Shown: positions 6,816 to 16,725 of the stretch, one piece after another
Layout: the number at the start of each line of letters is the position of its first letter
Position numbering within the stretch: position 1 is the stretch's first letter
NCBI GenBank assembly: GCA_947629005.1
Contig: CANRCD010000014.1
Coordinates: 1-44,720, forward strand
Length of the DNA: 44,720 nucleotides
DNA from: an uncultured Clostridia bacterium
GTDB lineage: Bacteria; Bacillota; Clostridia; UMGS1883
Direction of reading: 5' to 3'
The notes under the pieces: model-generated
Databases searched by the model: none
Seen by the model: only the letters and a program-made list of their open reading frames with translations
What the model was told of the DNA's origin: nothing
Program-made: the position numbers and the translations under genes

Positions 6816-8087
6816 TTATCCAACGGTTATGCCTGTGAAATAGTGCTTTAATATATCTATGTAGTCATAGCCCCGCTTAGCCATGCCGTAGGCGCCCCAC
6901 TGGCTCATGCCTACGCCGTGGCCGTAGCCCCTGCCGGTAAAGGTGAAGCTTCGGCCGTAAACCGAGGAGCCGGATATTTCGCCCGTGCCCGCCGCCGAGA
7001 GCACACTCCGTCCGGCCATAGGGGCCGTACCGTTGGCTGTCAGCACAAGTCCGTCGTAAAGGGGGCCTGCGGTCGTCATAAGGCCGCGGGCCTCTCCGTC
7101 GCCGGAAACGGTGAACATCCTGCCGTATATTTTATCCGAGCCGATCATCGTACGGCAGTCCTCGCGGACGAGCGTCTTGCTGCCGCCCGTACCCCTGAGC
7201 GTCATTTTGTTAACGCGGCCCGAAGGAGTGGTTTCGTCAACCGTTATTTCGGTTACATCGCCTATGTTGCAGCCGTGATTCGCAAGCCTTTGCCCAAGCT
7301 CCTCTCCGGTCAAAGTAACGTTCCAGCTATAGTGGCTGGCCAAATCCTGCGGCTCGTATGGGTCGTCCACCGAAACAAGGTACGGCGACGCATAGCCCCA
7401 CACATTTTCCGCGCTTTCGGTCTTGCCGCCGCTGGTGGCGAAAAAGTAGAGCGGCACGATTTCGCCGTTGTATTTCGCCGTCACCCCGCTTACGGACTCG
7501 GCGGCGGCCACGGTGCTGTCGTGCTCGGCGTCTGTGCCGGAATAGACCTGACAGTGGGTAGTGGCGCAAACGTCAAAGCCCTTGTGGCGGCCCTTCTCGC
7601 CCAGAACAAAATTCCTTGCGCACACGGCCTGAGCCTTCAGCGCCTCCGCCGGAAATGAGGGACTCATCTCACGGCCCAGAACGGAGCTTATGTACTGCGT
7701 CATCGGCAGAGGGTTCAGCGTCTCTATCGCCCCGCCGTCCCGCCGTAGGAAGAAATAGCCCCTGTAGGCGGAGGAATTATAGGTTATGGGAGTTTTGTTT
7801 ACAGACTGCACCGAGAGCTCGCCCACGGCCTCAGCCGCGAACTTGCCCTCCGCCGCGAAGCCGCCGCCGCTCGGCCGTACATCCACGGCCTCGCCCGGGC
7901 CGGAGCGGTAGAGCGTTTCGCCGGTCACGGCGTTATAGAAATTCAGCCCGTAGTCGCTTTTGAAAACCGCCGAACGCACGGCGGAGCCGCCATAATTTAT
8001 CCCCACCCAGACGAAATCCTCCGCCAAGGCCGGAGCGGCGAAAGCAAGGCTGAGCCACACCCCAAGCAGCAATATCCTTTTAATCAT
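6816..8087 (-). CDS. SpoIID/LytB domain protein (exported peptidoglycan-acting)
   Basis: A 423-residue exported protein with a signal peptide (MIKRILLLGVWLSLAFAAPALA). The SpoIID domain contains YISSVLGREMSPSFPAEALKAQAV, with the conserved glutamate that is catalytic in the SpoIID lytic transglycosylase. A CATTHCQVYSG segment follows, then the C-terminal GRGYGHGVGMSQWGAYGMAKRG motif. SpoIID digests septal glycan during engulfment, and LytB relatives modify wall hydrolases in vegetative cells. This copy stands alone, so either role is possible. A TTG start at 8105 is also open, but the ATG at 8087 has AAAGGA at proper spacing and begins the signal peptide cleanly. Confidence 0.85.
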   Translation of the reverse strand: MIKRILLLGVWLSLAFAAPALAEDFVWVGINYGGSAVRSAVFKSDYGLNFYNAVTGETLYRSGPGEAVDVRPSGGGFAAEGKFAAEAVGELSVQSVNKTPITYNSSAYRGYFFLRRDGGAIETLNPLPMTQYISSVLGREMSPSFPAEALKAQAVCARNFVLGEKGRHKGFDVCATTHCQVYSGTDAEHDSTVAAAESVSGVTAKYNGEIVPLYFFATSGGKTESAENVWGYASPYLVSVDDPYEPQDLASHYSWNVTLTGEELGQRLANHGCNIGDVTEITVDETTPSGRVNKMTLRGTGGSKTLVREDCRTMIGSDKIYGRMFTVSGDGEARGLMTTAGPLYDGLVLTANGTAPMAGRSVLSAAGTGEISGSSVYGRSFTFTGRGYGHGVGMSQWGAYGMAKRGYDYIDILKHYFTGITVG

Positions 8088-8182
8088 TATCCTTAGTCCT
8101 TTCAACGCGGTATCTACTTCTAATTTTTCGACGCGCGCCGCCTTATCCCTTTATTTTTTTTGCTAAACTCGGCAAAAAGAGT

Positions 8183-8211
8183 TTGACAGAGAGAGCAGAT
8201 AATGCTATAAT
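8183..8211 (+). promoter_or_regulatory. Promoter of dapA-dapB
   Basis: TTGACA (8183-8188), 17 bp, TATAAT (8206-8211), with TGC ahead of the -10: a perfect consensus. The leader to the start codon is only about 60 nt, too short for a lysine riboswitch. Confidence 0.85.
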
Positions 8212-8275
8212 AACCATATAAATATAAGAATCATATTATGTAGTGTAAATCTCTGTCAATGAAAGAAGGATTTCT

Positions 8276-9169
8276 ATGTCAAAGAAAAAGACCGTGTTCA
8301 CCGGCTCGGGTTGCGCGATAATAACGCCCTTCACAAACACGGGCGTAAACTATGAGGTTCTCGACGAGCTTGTTGAGTTCCAGATATCGAACGGCACCGA
8401 CGCCATAATCGTGGCCGGCACCACGGGCGAAGCCTCGACAATGGACGACCGCGAGCACTTAAGCGTTATCGAGCGCGTTGTCAAAAAGGTCGACGGCCGC
8501 GTGCCTGTCGTCGCCGGCGCCGGCAGCAACGACAGCCGCCACGGCGCGGCGCTCAGCCGCGGGGCAGAAAGTCTCGGCGCGGACGCGCTGCTCCACGTCA
8601 CGCCCTACTATAACAAGGCCACGCAGGGAGGCCTTATTGAGCATTTCACCCTTATGGCCGACAGCGTAAATATCCCAATAATCCTGTATAATGTGCCCTC
8701 GCGCACAGGCTGCGCCATTGCTCCGGCCACCCTTGACAAGCTGGCCGACCACCCCAACATCGTCGCCATTAAGGAGGCCGGCGGCAACATTGCCGTCACC
8801 GCCAAGATGATGGCCCTTTGCCGTGACAGAATTGATTTTTACAGCGGCAACGACGATATGAACGTGGCTATATGCGCGTTGGGCGGCAAGGGCACTGTTT
8901 CGGTGCTGGCGAACGTCGCTCCAAAGCAGAGTCACGAAATGATAGCGAAGTGCCTCGAGGGCGACTACGGGGCGGCAGCTAAGATACAGCTTGACGCGCT
9001 TGAGCTCATTGACGCGCTGTTCTGCGAGGTCAACCCCATTCCCGTCAAGACTGCCATGCGCCTCATGGGCTACGACGCCGGCCCTCTGCGTCTGCCCCTC
9101 AGCGAGATGAGCGAGGCCGGACTGAACGTACTTAAGACCGCAATGCGGAGCTACGGGCTAATAAAATAA
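8276..9169 (+). CDS. dapA: 4-hydroxy-tetrahydrodipicolinate synthase
   Basis: A 297-residue DapA that condenses pyruvate with aspartate semialdehyde, the first committed step of lysine and diaminopimelate synthesis in the cytoplasm. The TIM barrel shows the GTTGEAST pyruvate-binding loop (48-55), Y138 in LYNVPSRTG and the Schiff-base lysine K166 in IVAIKEAGGN. The length is standard. The ATG follows GAAAGAAGGA. dapB starts 20 bp downstream in the same operon, and the window also supplies lysC for the step before. No feedback riboswitch is visible ahead of it. Confidence 0.97.
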   Translation: MSKKKTVFTGSGCAIITPFTNTGVNYEVLDELVEFQISNGTDAIIVAGTTGEASTMDDREHLSVIERVVKKVDGRVPVVAGAGSNDSRHGAALSRGAESLGADALLHVTPYYNKATQGGLIEHFTLMADSVNIPIILYNVPSRTGCAIAPATLDKLADHPNIVAIKEAGGNIAVTAKMMALCRDRIDFYSGNDDMNVAICALGGKGTVSVLANVAPKQSHEMIAKCLEGDYGAAAKIQLDALELIDALFCEVNPIPVKTAMRLMGYDAGPLRLPLSEMSEAGLNVLKTAMRSYGLIK

Positions 9170-9188
9170 ACCGTAAGGAGCGTTACAA

Positions 9189-9944
9189 ATGACCGATATC
9201 ATACTTGTTGGCGCGAACGGCAAAATGGGTCAGGTAGTCTGCCGCATAGCCGAGGCGGACAGCGACGTGCGCATAAGCTGCGGCATAGATATAAGCGGCG
9301 AAAAAAAGAACGACTTTCCGGTTTACACCGAGTTCAACCCCGATGTGCGCGGCGACGTGATAGTGGATTTTTCCCACCCCTCGGCGCTGACCTCCACGCT
9401 TGAGTTCGCAAAAGAGCACAATATCCCCGCTGTGATTGCCGCCACGGGCTTTTCGCCCGAGCAGCGCGAGGAGATAGACCGCGCCGCGCTCAGCGTGCCG
9501 ATATTCTTTTCGGCCAATATGAGCCTCGGGATAAACCTGCTAATCCAGCTTGTTCAGCGGGCGGCGCAGCTTCTGGGAGACAGCTTTGACATAGAGATAA
9601 TTGAAAAACACCATAACCAAAAGCTCGACGCCCCCAGCGGCACGGCGCTCGCCATAGCCGACGCAATCAACGACGTCAGCCCCGAAGAAAACGAGTATAT
9701 CTACGACCGCCACAACGTCCGCAAAAAGCGCGGCAAGCGCGAAATAGGCATACACGCCGTGCGCGGCGGCACCATCGTGGGCGAGCACAGCGTGATTTTC
9801 GCCGGCCGCGACGAGGTTTTGGAGATCAAGCACCAGGCCGCCAGCAAGGAGGTTTTCGCCGCCGGAGCGGTGAAGGCCGCCAAGTTTATGGTCAGCAGGC
9901 CCGCGGGTATGTACAATATGCGGGACTTGGTTGCGGAGATGTAG
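9189..9944 (+). CDS. dapB: 4-hydroxy-tetrahydrodipicolinate reductase
   Basis: A 251-residue DapB that reduces the DapA product with NAD(P)H. The N-terminal Rossmann motif is GANGKMGQ (8-15). ATGFSPEQ and FFSANMSLGINLL line the nucleotide site. The substrate site is EKHHNQKLDAPSGTA, which holds the catalytic histidine and the lysine. HAVRGGTIVGEHSVIFAG is the conserved C-terminal dimer/tetramer segment. TAAGGAGC precedes the ATG. It is second in the dapA-dapB operon and is followed by a long hairpin. Confidence 0.97.
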   Translation: MTDIILVGANGKMGQVVCRIAEADSDVRISCGIDISGEKKNDFPVYTEFNPDVRGDVIVDFSHPSALTSTLEFAKEHNIPAVIAATGFSPEQREEIDRAALSVPIFFSANMSLGINLLIQLVQRAAQLLGDSFDIEIIEKHHNQKLDAPSGTALAIADAINDVSPEENEYIYDRHNVRKKRGKREIGIHAVRGGTIVGEHSVIFAGRDEVLEIKHQAASKEVFAAGAVKAAKFMVSRPAGMYNMRDLVAEM

Positions 9945-10039
9945 AATTAAACGTAAAAACGGGCCGTAAAAGTCACCCGAACCGTTTAGGGTCAGAAGGT
10001 GATACTGCCAAGACCCACGTTGATTTTAATCAAAACAGC

Positions 10040-10081
10040 TTAACGCATAGAATCCGCCGTTCGGCGGATTCTATGCGTTAA
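10040..10081. terminator. Long perfect hairpin between dapB and the ammonium transporter gene
   Basis: A perfect 19-bp stem (10040-10058 with 10063-10081) around the loop GTTC. The plus strand continues with ATTTATATCTTTT and the minus strand with AGCTGTTTTG, so it can end transcription from both converging genes. The stem is longer than most terminators in this window. Confidence 0.75.
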
Positions 10082-10137
10082 TTTATATCTTTTCAATTTT
10101 GTGGTAGTGGGTTTACGGTTGCGCTATTTCCGATTTT

Positions 10138-11868
10138 TTACCACTGGTCCTCGCCTTGGAGCGCGTCATAGCCCTCCTCGCCGGTACGAACCTTGATAAC
10201 ATTTTCGACGTCGTAAACGAAGATCTTGCCGTCGCCGATATTGCCGGTATAGAGCGACTTCTTGGCGGCGTCCACAACCGCGTCAACAGGCACGGCGCTG
10301 ACAACTATCTCCACCTTTATCTTGGGCAGGAGGTTCATCTCGCGGGCGACGCCGCGGTAATAGGTGGTCTTGCCGGCCTGCACTCCGCAGCCCAAAACCT
10401 GAGTTACCGTCATGCCGGTAACGCCAATCTCCTCCATAGCGGCCTTGAGGTCCTCGAACTTGGACTGCTTTGTAACGATAACGACCTTGCTGATGGGGCG
10501 GCCGTTTTCGTCGGTTGTCTTTGCCTTGGAAACGACCGTCCGAACAGGCACGGCCTCGGCAGGAGCTATAACGCCCACCTCTCTCTTGTCGGCGGAAGAA
10601 TACATGGTCAGGTCGTCGGCGGAGAAGTTGAAGTCCGCATAGGCGCTGGCGAGGTTATGCTCGGTAACGTCCAGACCGACGATCTCCTCTTCCTTGCTGG
10701 CGCGAAGGCCGATGGTGTGCTTGATTATCTGGAACAGGATAATGCCCGTAACAGCGCCCCACGCAGCTGTGGATACTACGCCGAGCGCCTCAATGCCAAG
10801 CATTTTAAGGCCGCCGCCGTAGAACAGACCGGGGGCCACGGTGCCGCTGCCGTCGGAGAACAGCCCTATGAGGAGAGTTCCAAGCGCGCCGCAGCAGCCA
10901 TGTACGCTGATGGCGCCGACGGGGTCGTCTACCTTAGCGACTTTTTCAAAGAACTCGACGGCGAACACGATAACGAAGCCGGCAATAATACCAATGACAG
11001 CCGCTCCCGCGGGAGAAACCGTGTCGCAGCCGGCAGTTATGGCAACAAGGCCGGCCAACGAGCCGTTAAGCGTCATGGAAACGTCGGGCTTCTTGTAGCG
11101 AATCCATGTAAAAATCATAACCGTAATGGTGGCCACGGCGGCGGCGAGGTTGGTGGTTACAAACACCTTGCCGGCAAGGGCAATGGCGTCGCCCTCCATG
11201 CTTACCGTGGAGCAGCCGTTGAAGCCGAACCAGCAGAACCAAAGGATGAAGCAGCCCAATGCGCCGAGCGTAAGGCTGTGGCCGGGGATGGCGCGAGGCT
11301 TGCCGTTCTTGTCGTATTTGCCGAGGCGTGGGCCGAGAATGGAAGCGCCCACAACGGAAAGCACGCCGCCCAGCATATGAACTGCGGTGGAACCGGCAAA
11401 ATCATGGAAGCCGAGCTGAGCGAGCCAGCCGCCGCCCCAAATCCAATGGCCGGAAATAGGATAAATCAGAAGGCTTATAACGCCGCTGTAAATGCAGTAC
11501 GCCGAAAACTTAGTTCTTTCGGCCATTGCGCCCGAAACGATGGTCGCCGAGGTGGCGCAGAACACCGTTTGAAATATAAGGTAGGCATACTTGGGAACTC
11601 CGGCCGGAAGTATTTCCGCGTATGTACCCGTGGAAAACATATCAATGGCCCCGAACAGAGCGCCGCTGCCGCCGAACATTATGCCGAAGCCGACGAGCCA
11701 GTACAGAGGCGAGCCTATACAAAAGTCCATAAGGTTCTTCATTATAATGTTGCCGGCGTTCTTCGCTCGGGTGAAGCCCGTCTCCACCATAGCAAAGCCC
11801 GCCTGCATGAAGAACACCAGCGCGGCCCCCAAAAGAACCCAGATAGTGTTTACGGCAGAATATTCCAT
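10138..11868 (-). CDS. amt: Ammonium transporter fused to a P-II (GlnB/GlnK) domain
   Basis: A 576-residue fusion. Residues 1 to about 410 are an Amt/Rh channel with eleven membrane segments. They carry FHDFAGSTAVHMLGG with one pore histidine and SVHGCCGALGTL with the second, as in ammonium channels. After a linker of about 45 residues, the last 115 residues form a PII protein: SKVVIVTKQSKFEDLKAAMEEIG, the T-loop region GKTTYYRGVAREMNLLPKIKVEIVVS, and GNIGDGKIFVYDVENVIKVRTGE. PII reads ATP/ADP and 2-oxoglutarate and normally blocks AmtB as a separate trimer; here it is tethered. The gene is divergent from the glutamate synthase operon. GGAGGGAGG precedes the ATG. Confidence 0.95.
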   Translation of the reverse strand: MEYSAVNTIWVLLGAALVFFMQAGFAMVETGFTRAKNAGNIIMKNLMDFCIGSPLYWLVGFGIMFGGSGALFGAIDMFSTGTYAEILPAGVPKYAYLIFQTVFCATSATIVSGAMAERTKFSAYCIYSGVISLLIYPISGHWIWGGGWLAQLGFHDFAGSTAVHMLGGVLSVVGASILGPRLGKYDKNGKPRAIPGHSLTLGALGCFILWFCWFGFNGCSTVSMEGDAIALAGKVFVTTNLAAAVATITVMIFTWIRYKKPDVSMTLNGSLAGLVAITAGCDTVSPAGAAVIGIIAGFVIVFAVEFFEKVAKVDDPVGAISVHGCCGALGTLLIGLFSDGSGTVAPGLFYGGGLKMLGIEALGVVSTAAWGAVTGIILFQIIKHTIGLRASKEEEIVGLDVTEHNLASAYADFNFSADDLTMYSSADKREVGVIAPAEAVPVRTVVSKAKTTDENGRPISKVVIVTKQSKFEDLKAAMEEIGVTGMTVTQVLGCGVQAGKTTYYRGVAREMNLLPKIKVEIVVSAVPVDAVVDAAKKSLYTGNIGDGKIFVYDVENVIKVRTGEEGYDALQGEDQW

Positions 11869-12119
11869 AAAAAATTCCTCCCTCCGGCATTTATGCCGAA
11901 TAAAATTAATAAAATATAGCGCGCTCCTTCACCCGGTTAAGGGGTGATTTGGAGTACGCCATTGTACCATATAACAAAGTATGCCGCGGGGCCGGATTTG
12001 TTTCCCCACGCGCCGCTTTTTTTAAAAAGAAAAAAGGCGCGGCAGAAATTGAATCAACTCCACAGCGCCTTTGCTATGCGTTTATAATAGCGCAAAAGCC
12101 GCTAAAAGTCAATAGTTTT

Positions 12120-12128
12120 TTTGTCGAA
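12120..12128 (+). promoter_or_regulatory. Candidate Spo0A box (distal)
   Basis: TTTGTCGAA is an exact match to the 0A-box consensus (core TGTCGAA). It lies 129 bp upstream of the -35 hexamer. Spo0A is encoded in this window at 30455-31222. Confidence 0.4.
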
Positions 12129-12242
12129 AAACCATTTTTGGTAAAATCGCATATAATTTACAATTTGTTCATCTTTTCTTTTCTACAGATTTTACAAAAC
12201 ACTTTCACGAATTTGGCGGCGGTATTAATTGAAAATTGCTTT

Positions 12243-12251
12243 GTTGTCGAA
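12243..12251 (+). promoter_or_regulatory. Candidate Spo0A box (promoter-proximal)
   Basis: GTTGTCGAA matches 8 of 9 positions of the 0A box, including the full TGTCGAA core. It ends 5 bp before the -35 hexamer of the glutamate synthase promoter, a position compatible with direct contact to RNA polymerase. Confidence 0.4.
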
Positions 12252-12256
12252 ACCCC

Positions 12257-12285
12257 TTGACAAACGCCGGTTTTTCAATTAGAAT
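12257..12285 (+). promoter_or_regulatory. Promoter of the glutamate synthase operon
   Basis: TTGACA (12257-12262), 17 bp, TAGAAT (12280-12285). The expected start is near 12292, leaving a leader of about 85 nt that begins with a strong hairpin. Confidence 0.8.
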
Positions 12286-12299
12286 AGATTAGAAACAAC

Positions 12300-12344
12300 G
12301 GCGTTTCGGTTTTTTTGTCGTACCGAAACGCCCATTTTATTTTT
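12300..12344 (+). terminator. Hairpin with U-rich tail in the glutamate synthase leader (possible attenuator)
   Basis: An 11-bp perfect stem (12300-12310 with 12322-12332) and an 11-nt T-rich loop, followed by CATTTTATTTTT. It starts within about 10 nt of the predicted transcript start and precedes the first gene. It may be an attenuator or a 5' stabilising stem. No competing antiterminator arm is obvious. Confidence 0.5.
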
Positions 12345-12377
12345 ATATGCGCTCTTGCGCGGAGAGGATGGTTTTTA

Positions 12378-13475
12378 ATGCTTGAAAAGGAAGGAAAGGT
12401 TCGCATACCGGCGGGCTGCGCCATATCGGGAATCTTTTCAAAAAGCGGAAAAAAGATAAACGGCGAAAGCATAATCAAGTCCATATCCATCATGCACGAC
12501 AGGAGCAACGGCCTCGGCGGCGGCTTCGCGGCCTATGGCATCTATCCGCAGTATAAGGACTATTACGCCTTTCACGTTTTTTATAACAACGACGCCGCCA
12601 AGGAGAGCTGCGAGGACTTTCTCGACAAGCACTTCGATATCGTCAATCTCAGCCGTATTCCTATCCGGCCCCACAAAAACATCACCGACGTTCCCCTTAT
12701 ATGGCGCTATTTCGTGACCCCGCGCCCCACACGGCTGGCCGCGAGCCAGCTTGACGAAAAGGAGTTCGTGGCCCGCTGCGTGTTCAGGATAAACACGCAG
12801 ATAGACGACGCCTACGTGTTTTCCTCCGGCAAGGATATGGGCGTGTTCAAGGCCGTGGGCTTTCCCGAGGACGTGGGCGAGTTTTACAGGCTCGAGGAAT
12901 ACGAGGGCTATTGCTGGACCTGCCACGGCCGCTACCCCACGAACACCCCCGGCTGGTGGGGCGGCGCGCACCCCTTCGCCATGCTGGACTATTCCATCGT
13001 CCACAACGGCGAGATTTCGTCTTACGACGCGAACCGCCGCACAGTAGAGATGTACGGCTACAGCTGCACGCTTTTGACCGACACCGAGGCCATTACCTAC
13101 ATTCTCGACTACCTTGTACGCAAGCAGGGCCTTACGCTGACCGAGGCCGCCAACACCATCGCGGCGCCCTTTTGGTCTACCATAGCCAAGCTGCCCGAGC
13201 CCGAGCGCGAACGGCTGACCTTCCTTCGCAACAAGTACAGCGGCTGCCTGATAACCGGTCCCTTCTCGATACTTCTGGGCTTCGAGGGCGGCATGATGGC
13301 CCTTAACGACCGCCTCAAGCTCCGCAGCATGGTCATCGGCGAAAAGGGTGATATGGCCTACGTTGCCAGCGAGGAAAGCGCCATCCGCGTTATTGAGCCC
13401 GATCTTGACAAAATCTGGGCTCCGCGCGGCGGCGAGCCCGTCATCTTCACGCTGAACGACGGAGCTCAGGTCTGA
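12378..13475 (+). CDS. Class II glutamine amidotransferase (GltS glutaminase subunit, archaeal-type)
   Basis: A 365-residue glutaminase that would release ammonia from glutamine for glutamate synthesis. After a short propeptide the nucleophile is Cys14 in PAGCAISGIF, so the first 13 residues are probably removed, as in GltB. CHGRYPTNTPGWWGGAHPFAML and YSIVHNGEISS carry the conserved arginine, asparagine and glycine of the class II site, and SCTLLTDTEAI follows. It corresponds to the N-terminal domain of GltB made as a separate protein. It heads a five-gene operon whose other members supply the synthase, electron-transfer and GXGXG parts. The ATG at 12378 follows GGAGAGG; a longer upstream reading lacks a ribosome-binding site and homology. 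Confidence 0.9.
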   Translation: MLEKEGKVRIPAGCAISGIFSKSGKKINGESIIKSISIMHDRSNGLGGGFAAYGIYPQYKDYYAFHVFYNNDAAKESCEDFLDKHFDIVNLSRIPIRPHKNITDVPLIWRYFVTPRPTRLAASQLDEKEFVARCVFRINTQIDDAYVFSSGKDMGVFKAVGFPEDVGEFYRLEEYEGYCWTCHGRYPTNTPGWWGGAHPFAMLDYSIVHNGEISSYDANRRTVEMYGYSCTLLTDTEAITYILDYLVRKQGLTLTEAANTIAAPFWSTIAKLPEPERERLTFLRNKYSGCLITGPFSILLGFEGGMMALNDRLKLRSMVIGEKGDMAYVASEESAIRVIEPDLDKIWAPRGGEPVIFTLNDGAQV

Positions 13476-13505
13476 ACCGAGAAAGCGAGAAAGGAAGAAC
13501 AGTAA

Positions 13506-15011
<1,506 letters not shown>

Positions 15012-15042
15012 AAGCCATGAGTTCAGAAAGGAATGAACCGCT

Positions 15043-15471
15043 TTGAAGAAAGTATATGTGAATGAGGAATGGTGCCTTGGCTGCCACCTTTGCGAATATT
15101 ACTGCGCCTTTGCCAACAGCGGCAAAAGGGATATGGCCTCGGCGCTCAAGGGCGTTGAGATAAACCCCCGTATCCGCGTGGAGGAGGGCGGCAGCGTGTG
15201 CTTCGCGGTAAACTGCCGCCACTGTCCCGACCCTATCTGCGTCAAAAGCTGCATAACGGGCGCGCTCAGCGTTAAGGACGGCCTTGTCGAAATAGATACC
15301 GACAAGTGCGTCGGCTGCTGCACCTGCGTTCTGGTCTGCCCCTTCGGCGCCATTATGCCGGGCGACGGCCACGCCGTACAGAAGTGCGAGCTTTGCACGA
15401 AGAACGGCTCCGAATCGCCGAGCTGCGTGGCGCACTGTCCCAACAACGCCATCGTCTTTGAAGAAAGGTAG
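15043..15471 (+). CDS. 4Fe-4S ferredoxin-type electron-transfer protein
   Basis: A 142-residue HycB/DmsB-like iron-sulfur protein with four cysteine clusters: CLGCHLCEYYC, CRHCPDPICVKSC, CVGCCTCVLVCPFG, and CELC followed later by CVAHCP. It probably carries electrons between the flavoprotein encoded downstream and the glutamate synthase subunit. Translation appears to start at a TTG (15043) preceded by AAAGGA; no ATG in frame fits better. It ends 9 bp before the next gene, so expression is tightly coupled. Confidence 0.9.
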   Translation: MKKVYVNEEWCLGCHLCEYYCAFANSGKRDMASALKGVEINPRIRVEEGGSVCFAVNCRHCPDPICVKSCITGALSVKDGLVEIDTDKCVGCCTCVLVCPFGAIMPGDGHAVQKCELCTKNGSESPSCVAHCPNNAIVFEER

Positions 15472-15480
15472 GGTGCAGGT

Positions 15481-16713
15481 ATGAACTACGTCATTATCGG
15501 AAACTCCGCCGCGGCCATAGGCTGCGTGGAGGGCATACGCAAAATCGACGCCGATGGCGCGATAACCCTTATTTCGTCGGAGCCGCACCACACCTACTCC
15601 CGCCCTCTCATATCATATCTGCTGCTGGGCGAGACCGACGAGCAGCGCATGAAGTACCGCCCCGACTCCTTCTACGCCGATAATCATGTGGACGCCCGTC
15701 TCGGCGTTTCCGTGACACGTATCGACGCCGAAGGCAGGGCCGTGGAGCTTGAGGGCGGAGAAAAGCTCCCCTTCGACAAACTCCTCATCGCCACCGGCTC
15801 CACGCCCTTTATCCCGCCCATGGCGGGGCTCGACAGCGTGGAGAAAAAATTTACCTTTATGGATAAGGACAGCGCTCTCGCCCTAAACCGCGCGCTGACG
15901 CCGGAAAGCCGCGTACTCATCGTGGGCGCGGGCCTTATCGGCCTAAAGTGCGCCGAGGGCATAGCTCACATGGTTAAGAGCATTACCGTCGTTGACCTCG
16001 CTGACCGCGTGCTCCCCAGTATACTCGACGGCGAGGCCGCCGCCATAATGCAAAAACATCTCGAAAAGCACGGCCTGCGCTTTATTCTTTCCGACAGCGT
16101 GAGCGAGTTTTCGGGCGGCAGCGCACGTCTAAGCAGCGGCAGGACAGTGGACTTTGACGTGCTTGTCATCGCGGTGGGCGTCCGTCCGGCGACCGCACTT
16201 GCCGCCGAGGCCGGCATAGGCGTGAACCGCGGTATCGTCACCGACGAACGCTGCGAGACCTCGACCAAGGACATATACGCCGCGGGCGACTGCACCGAAA
16301 GCCTCGACGTCAGCAGCGGGCAGGCCAAAATCATGGCCCTGCTCCCCAATGCCTATATGCAGGGCGAGTGCGCCGGACAAAACATGGCCGGCGGAGACGC
16401 GCTTTACGATAAGGCCATTCCAATGAACGCCATCGGCTTTTTCGGGCTGCACATCGTTTCGGCAGGCTGCTACGACGGCGAGGAATACGTTGAGTCCGAG
16501 AACGGAGGCTACAAAAAGCTTGTCGTGAAGGACGGTCTGCTGAAAGGGTTTATCATCATGGGCGACGTGCGCCGTGCGGGGATTTACACCTCGCTCATCA
16601 GGGAAAGAACGCCGCTTAACACAATTGACTTTGAGCTTATTAAGAAAAGCCCGCAGCTAATGGCCTTTGCCGCCGGTTCCGAGCGGCGCGGCAAGCTCAG
16701 CGGAAGGGCCTAA
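15481..16713 (+). CDS. NAD(P)/FAD-dependent oxidoreductase of the glutamate synthase operon
   Basis: A 410-residue pyridine nucleotide-disulfide oxidoreductase-fold protein. The FAD-binding N-terminus is YVIIGNSAAAIGCVEGIR. The NAD(P)-binding motif is VLIVGAGLIGLKCAEGIA near residue 143. The FAD-closing motif is IYAAGDCTES near residue 263. It resembles the rubredoxin-reductase/nitrite-reductase (NirB-type) flavoproteins and lacks a redox-active CxxxxC pair. In this operon it most likely takes the place of GltD, feeding electrons from NAD(P)H through the small Fe-S protein to the synthase. It sits between the Fe-S gene (9 bp upstream) and the GXGXG gene (12 bp downstream). Confidence 0.88.
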   Translation: MNYVIIGNSAAAIGCVEGIRKIDADGAITLISSEPHHTYSRPLISYLLLGETDEQRMKYRPDSFYADNHVDARLGVSVTRIDAEGRAVELEGGEKLPFDKLLIATGSTPFIPPMAGLDSVEKKFTFMDKDSALALNRALTPESRVLIVGAGLIGLKCAEGIAHMVKSITVVDLADRVLPSILDGEAAAIMQKHLEKHGLRFILSDSVSEFSGGSARLSSGRTVDFDVLVIAVGVRPATALAAEAGIGVNRGIVTDERCETSTKDIYAAGDCTESLDVSSGQAKIMALLPNAYMQGECAGQNMAGGDALYDKAIPMNAIGFFGLHIVSAGCYDGEEYVESENGGYKKLVVKDGLLKGFIIMGDVRRAGIYTSLIRERTPLNTIDFELIKKSPQLMAFAAGSERRGKLSGRA

Positions 16714-16725
16714 GGAGGAATTTCA

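Larger units (their letters stand above)
11869..12377. other. 509-bp divergent control region between amt-PII and glutamate synthase
   Basis: AT-rich and without a convincing gene. It holds two Spo0A-box-like sites (12120-12128, 12243-12251), the glutamate synthase promoter and a leader hairpin with a T-rich tail. It also holds an imperfect hairpin around 12008-12043 formed by CGCGCC and GGCGCG flanking T and A runs. No clear consensus promoter was found for the amt gene on the minus strand. Confidence 0.6.

Noticed and set aside
8212-8275. Lysine riboswitch ahead of dapA, or ahead of hom-lysC
   Set aside because: Both leaders are about 45-60 nt, far shorter than the lysine aptamer, and contain no matching conserved segments.
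11949-12260. 103-residue open frame in the amt/glutamate synthase spacer
   Set aside because: It has low-complexity hydrophobic and lysine-rich translation, no ribosome-binding site, and overlaps hairpins and candidate regulatory sites.
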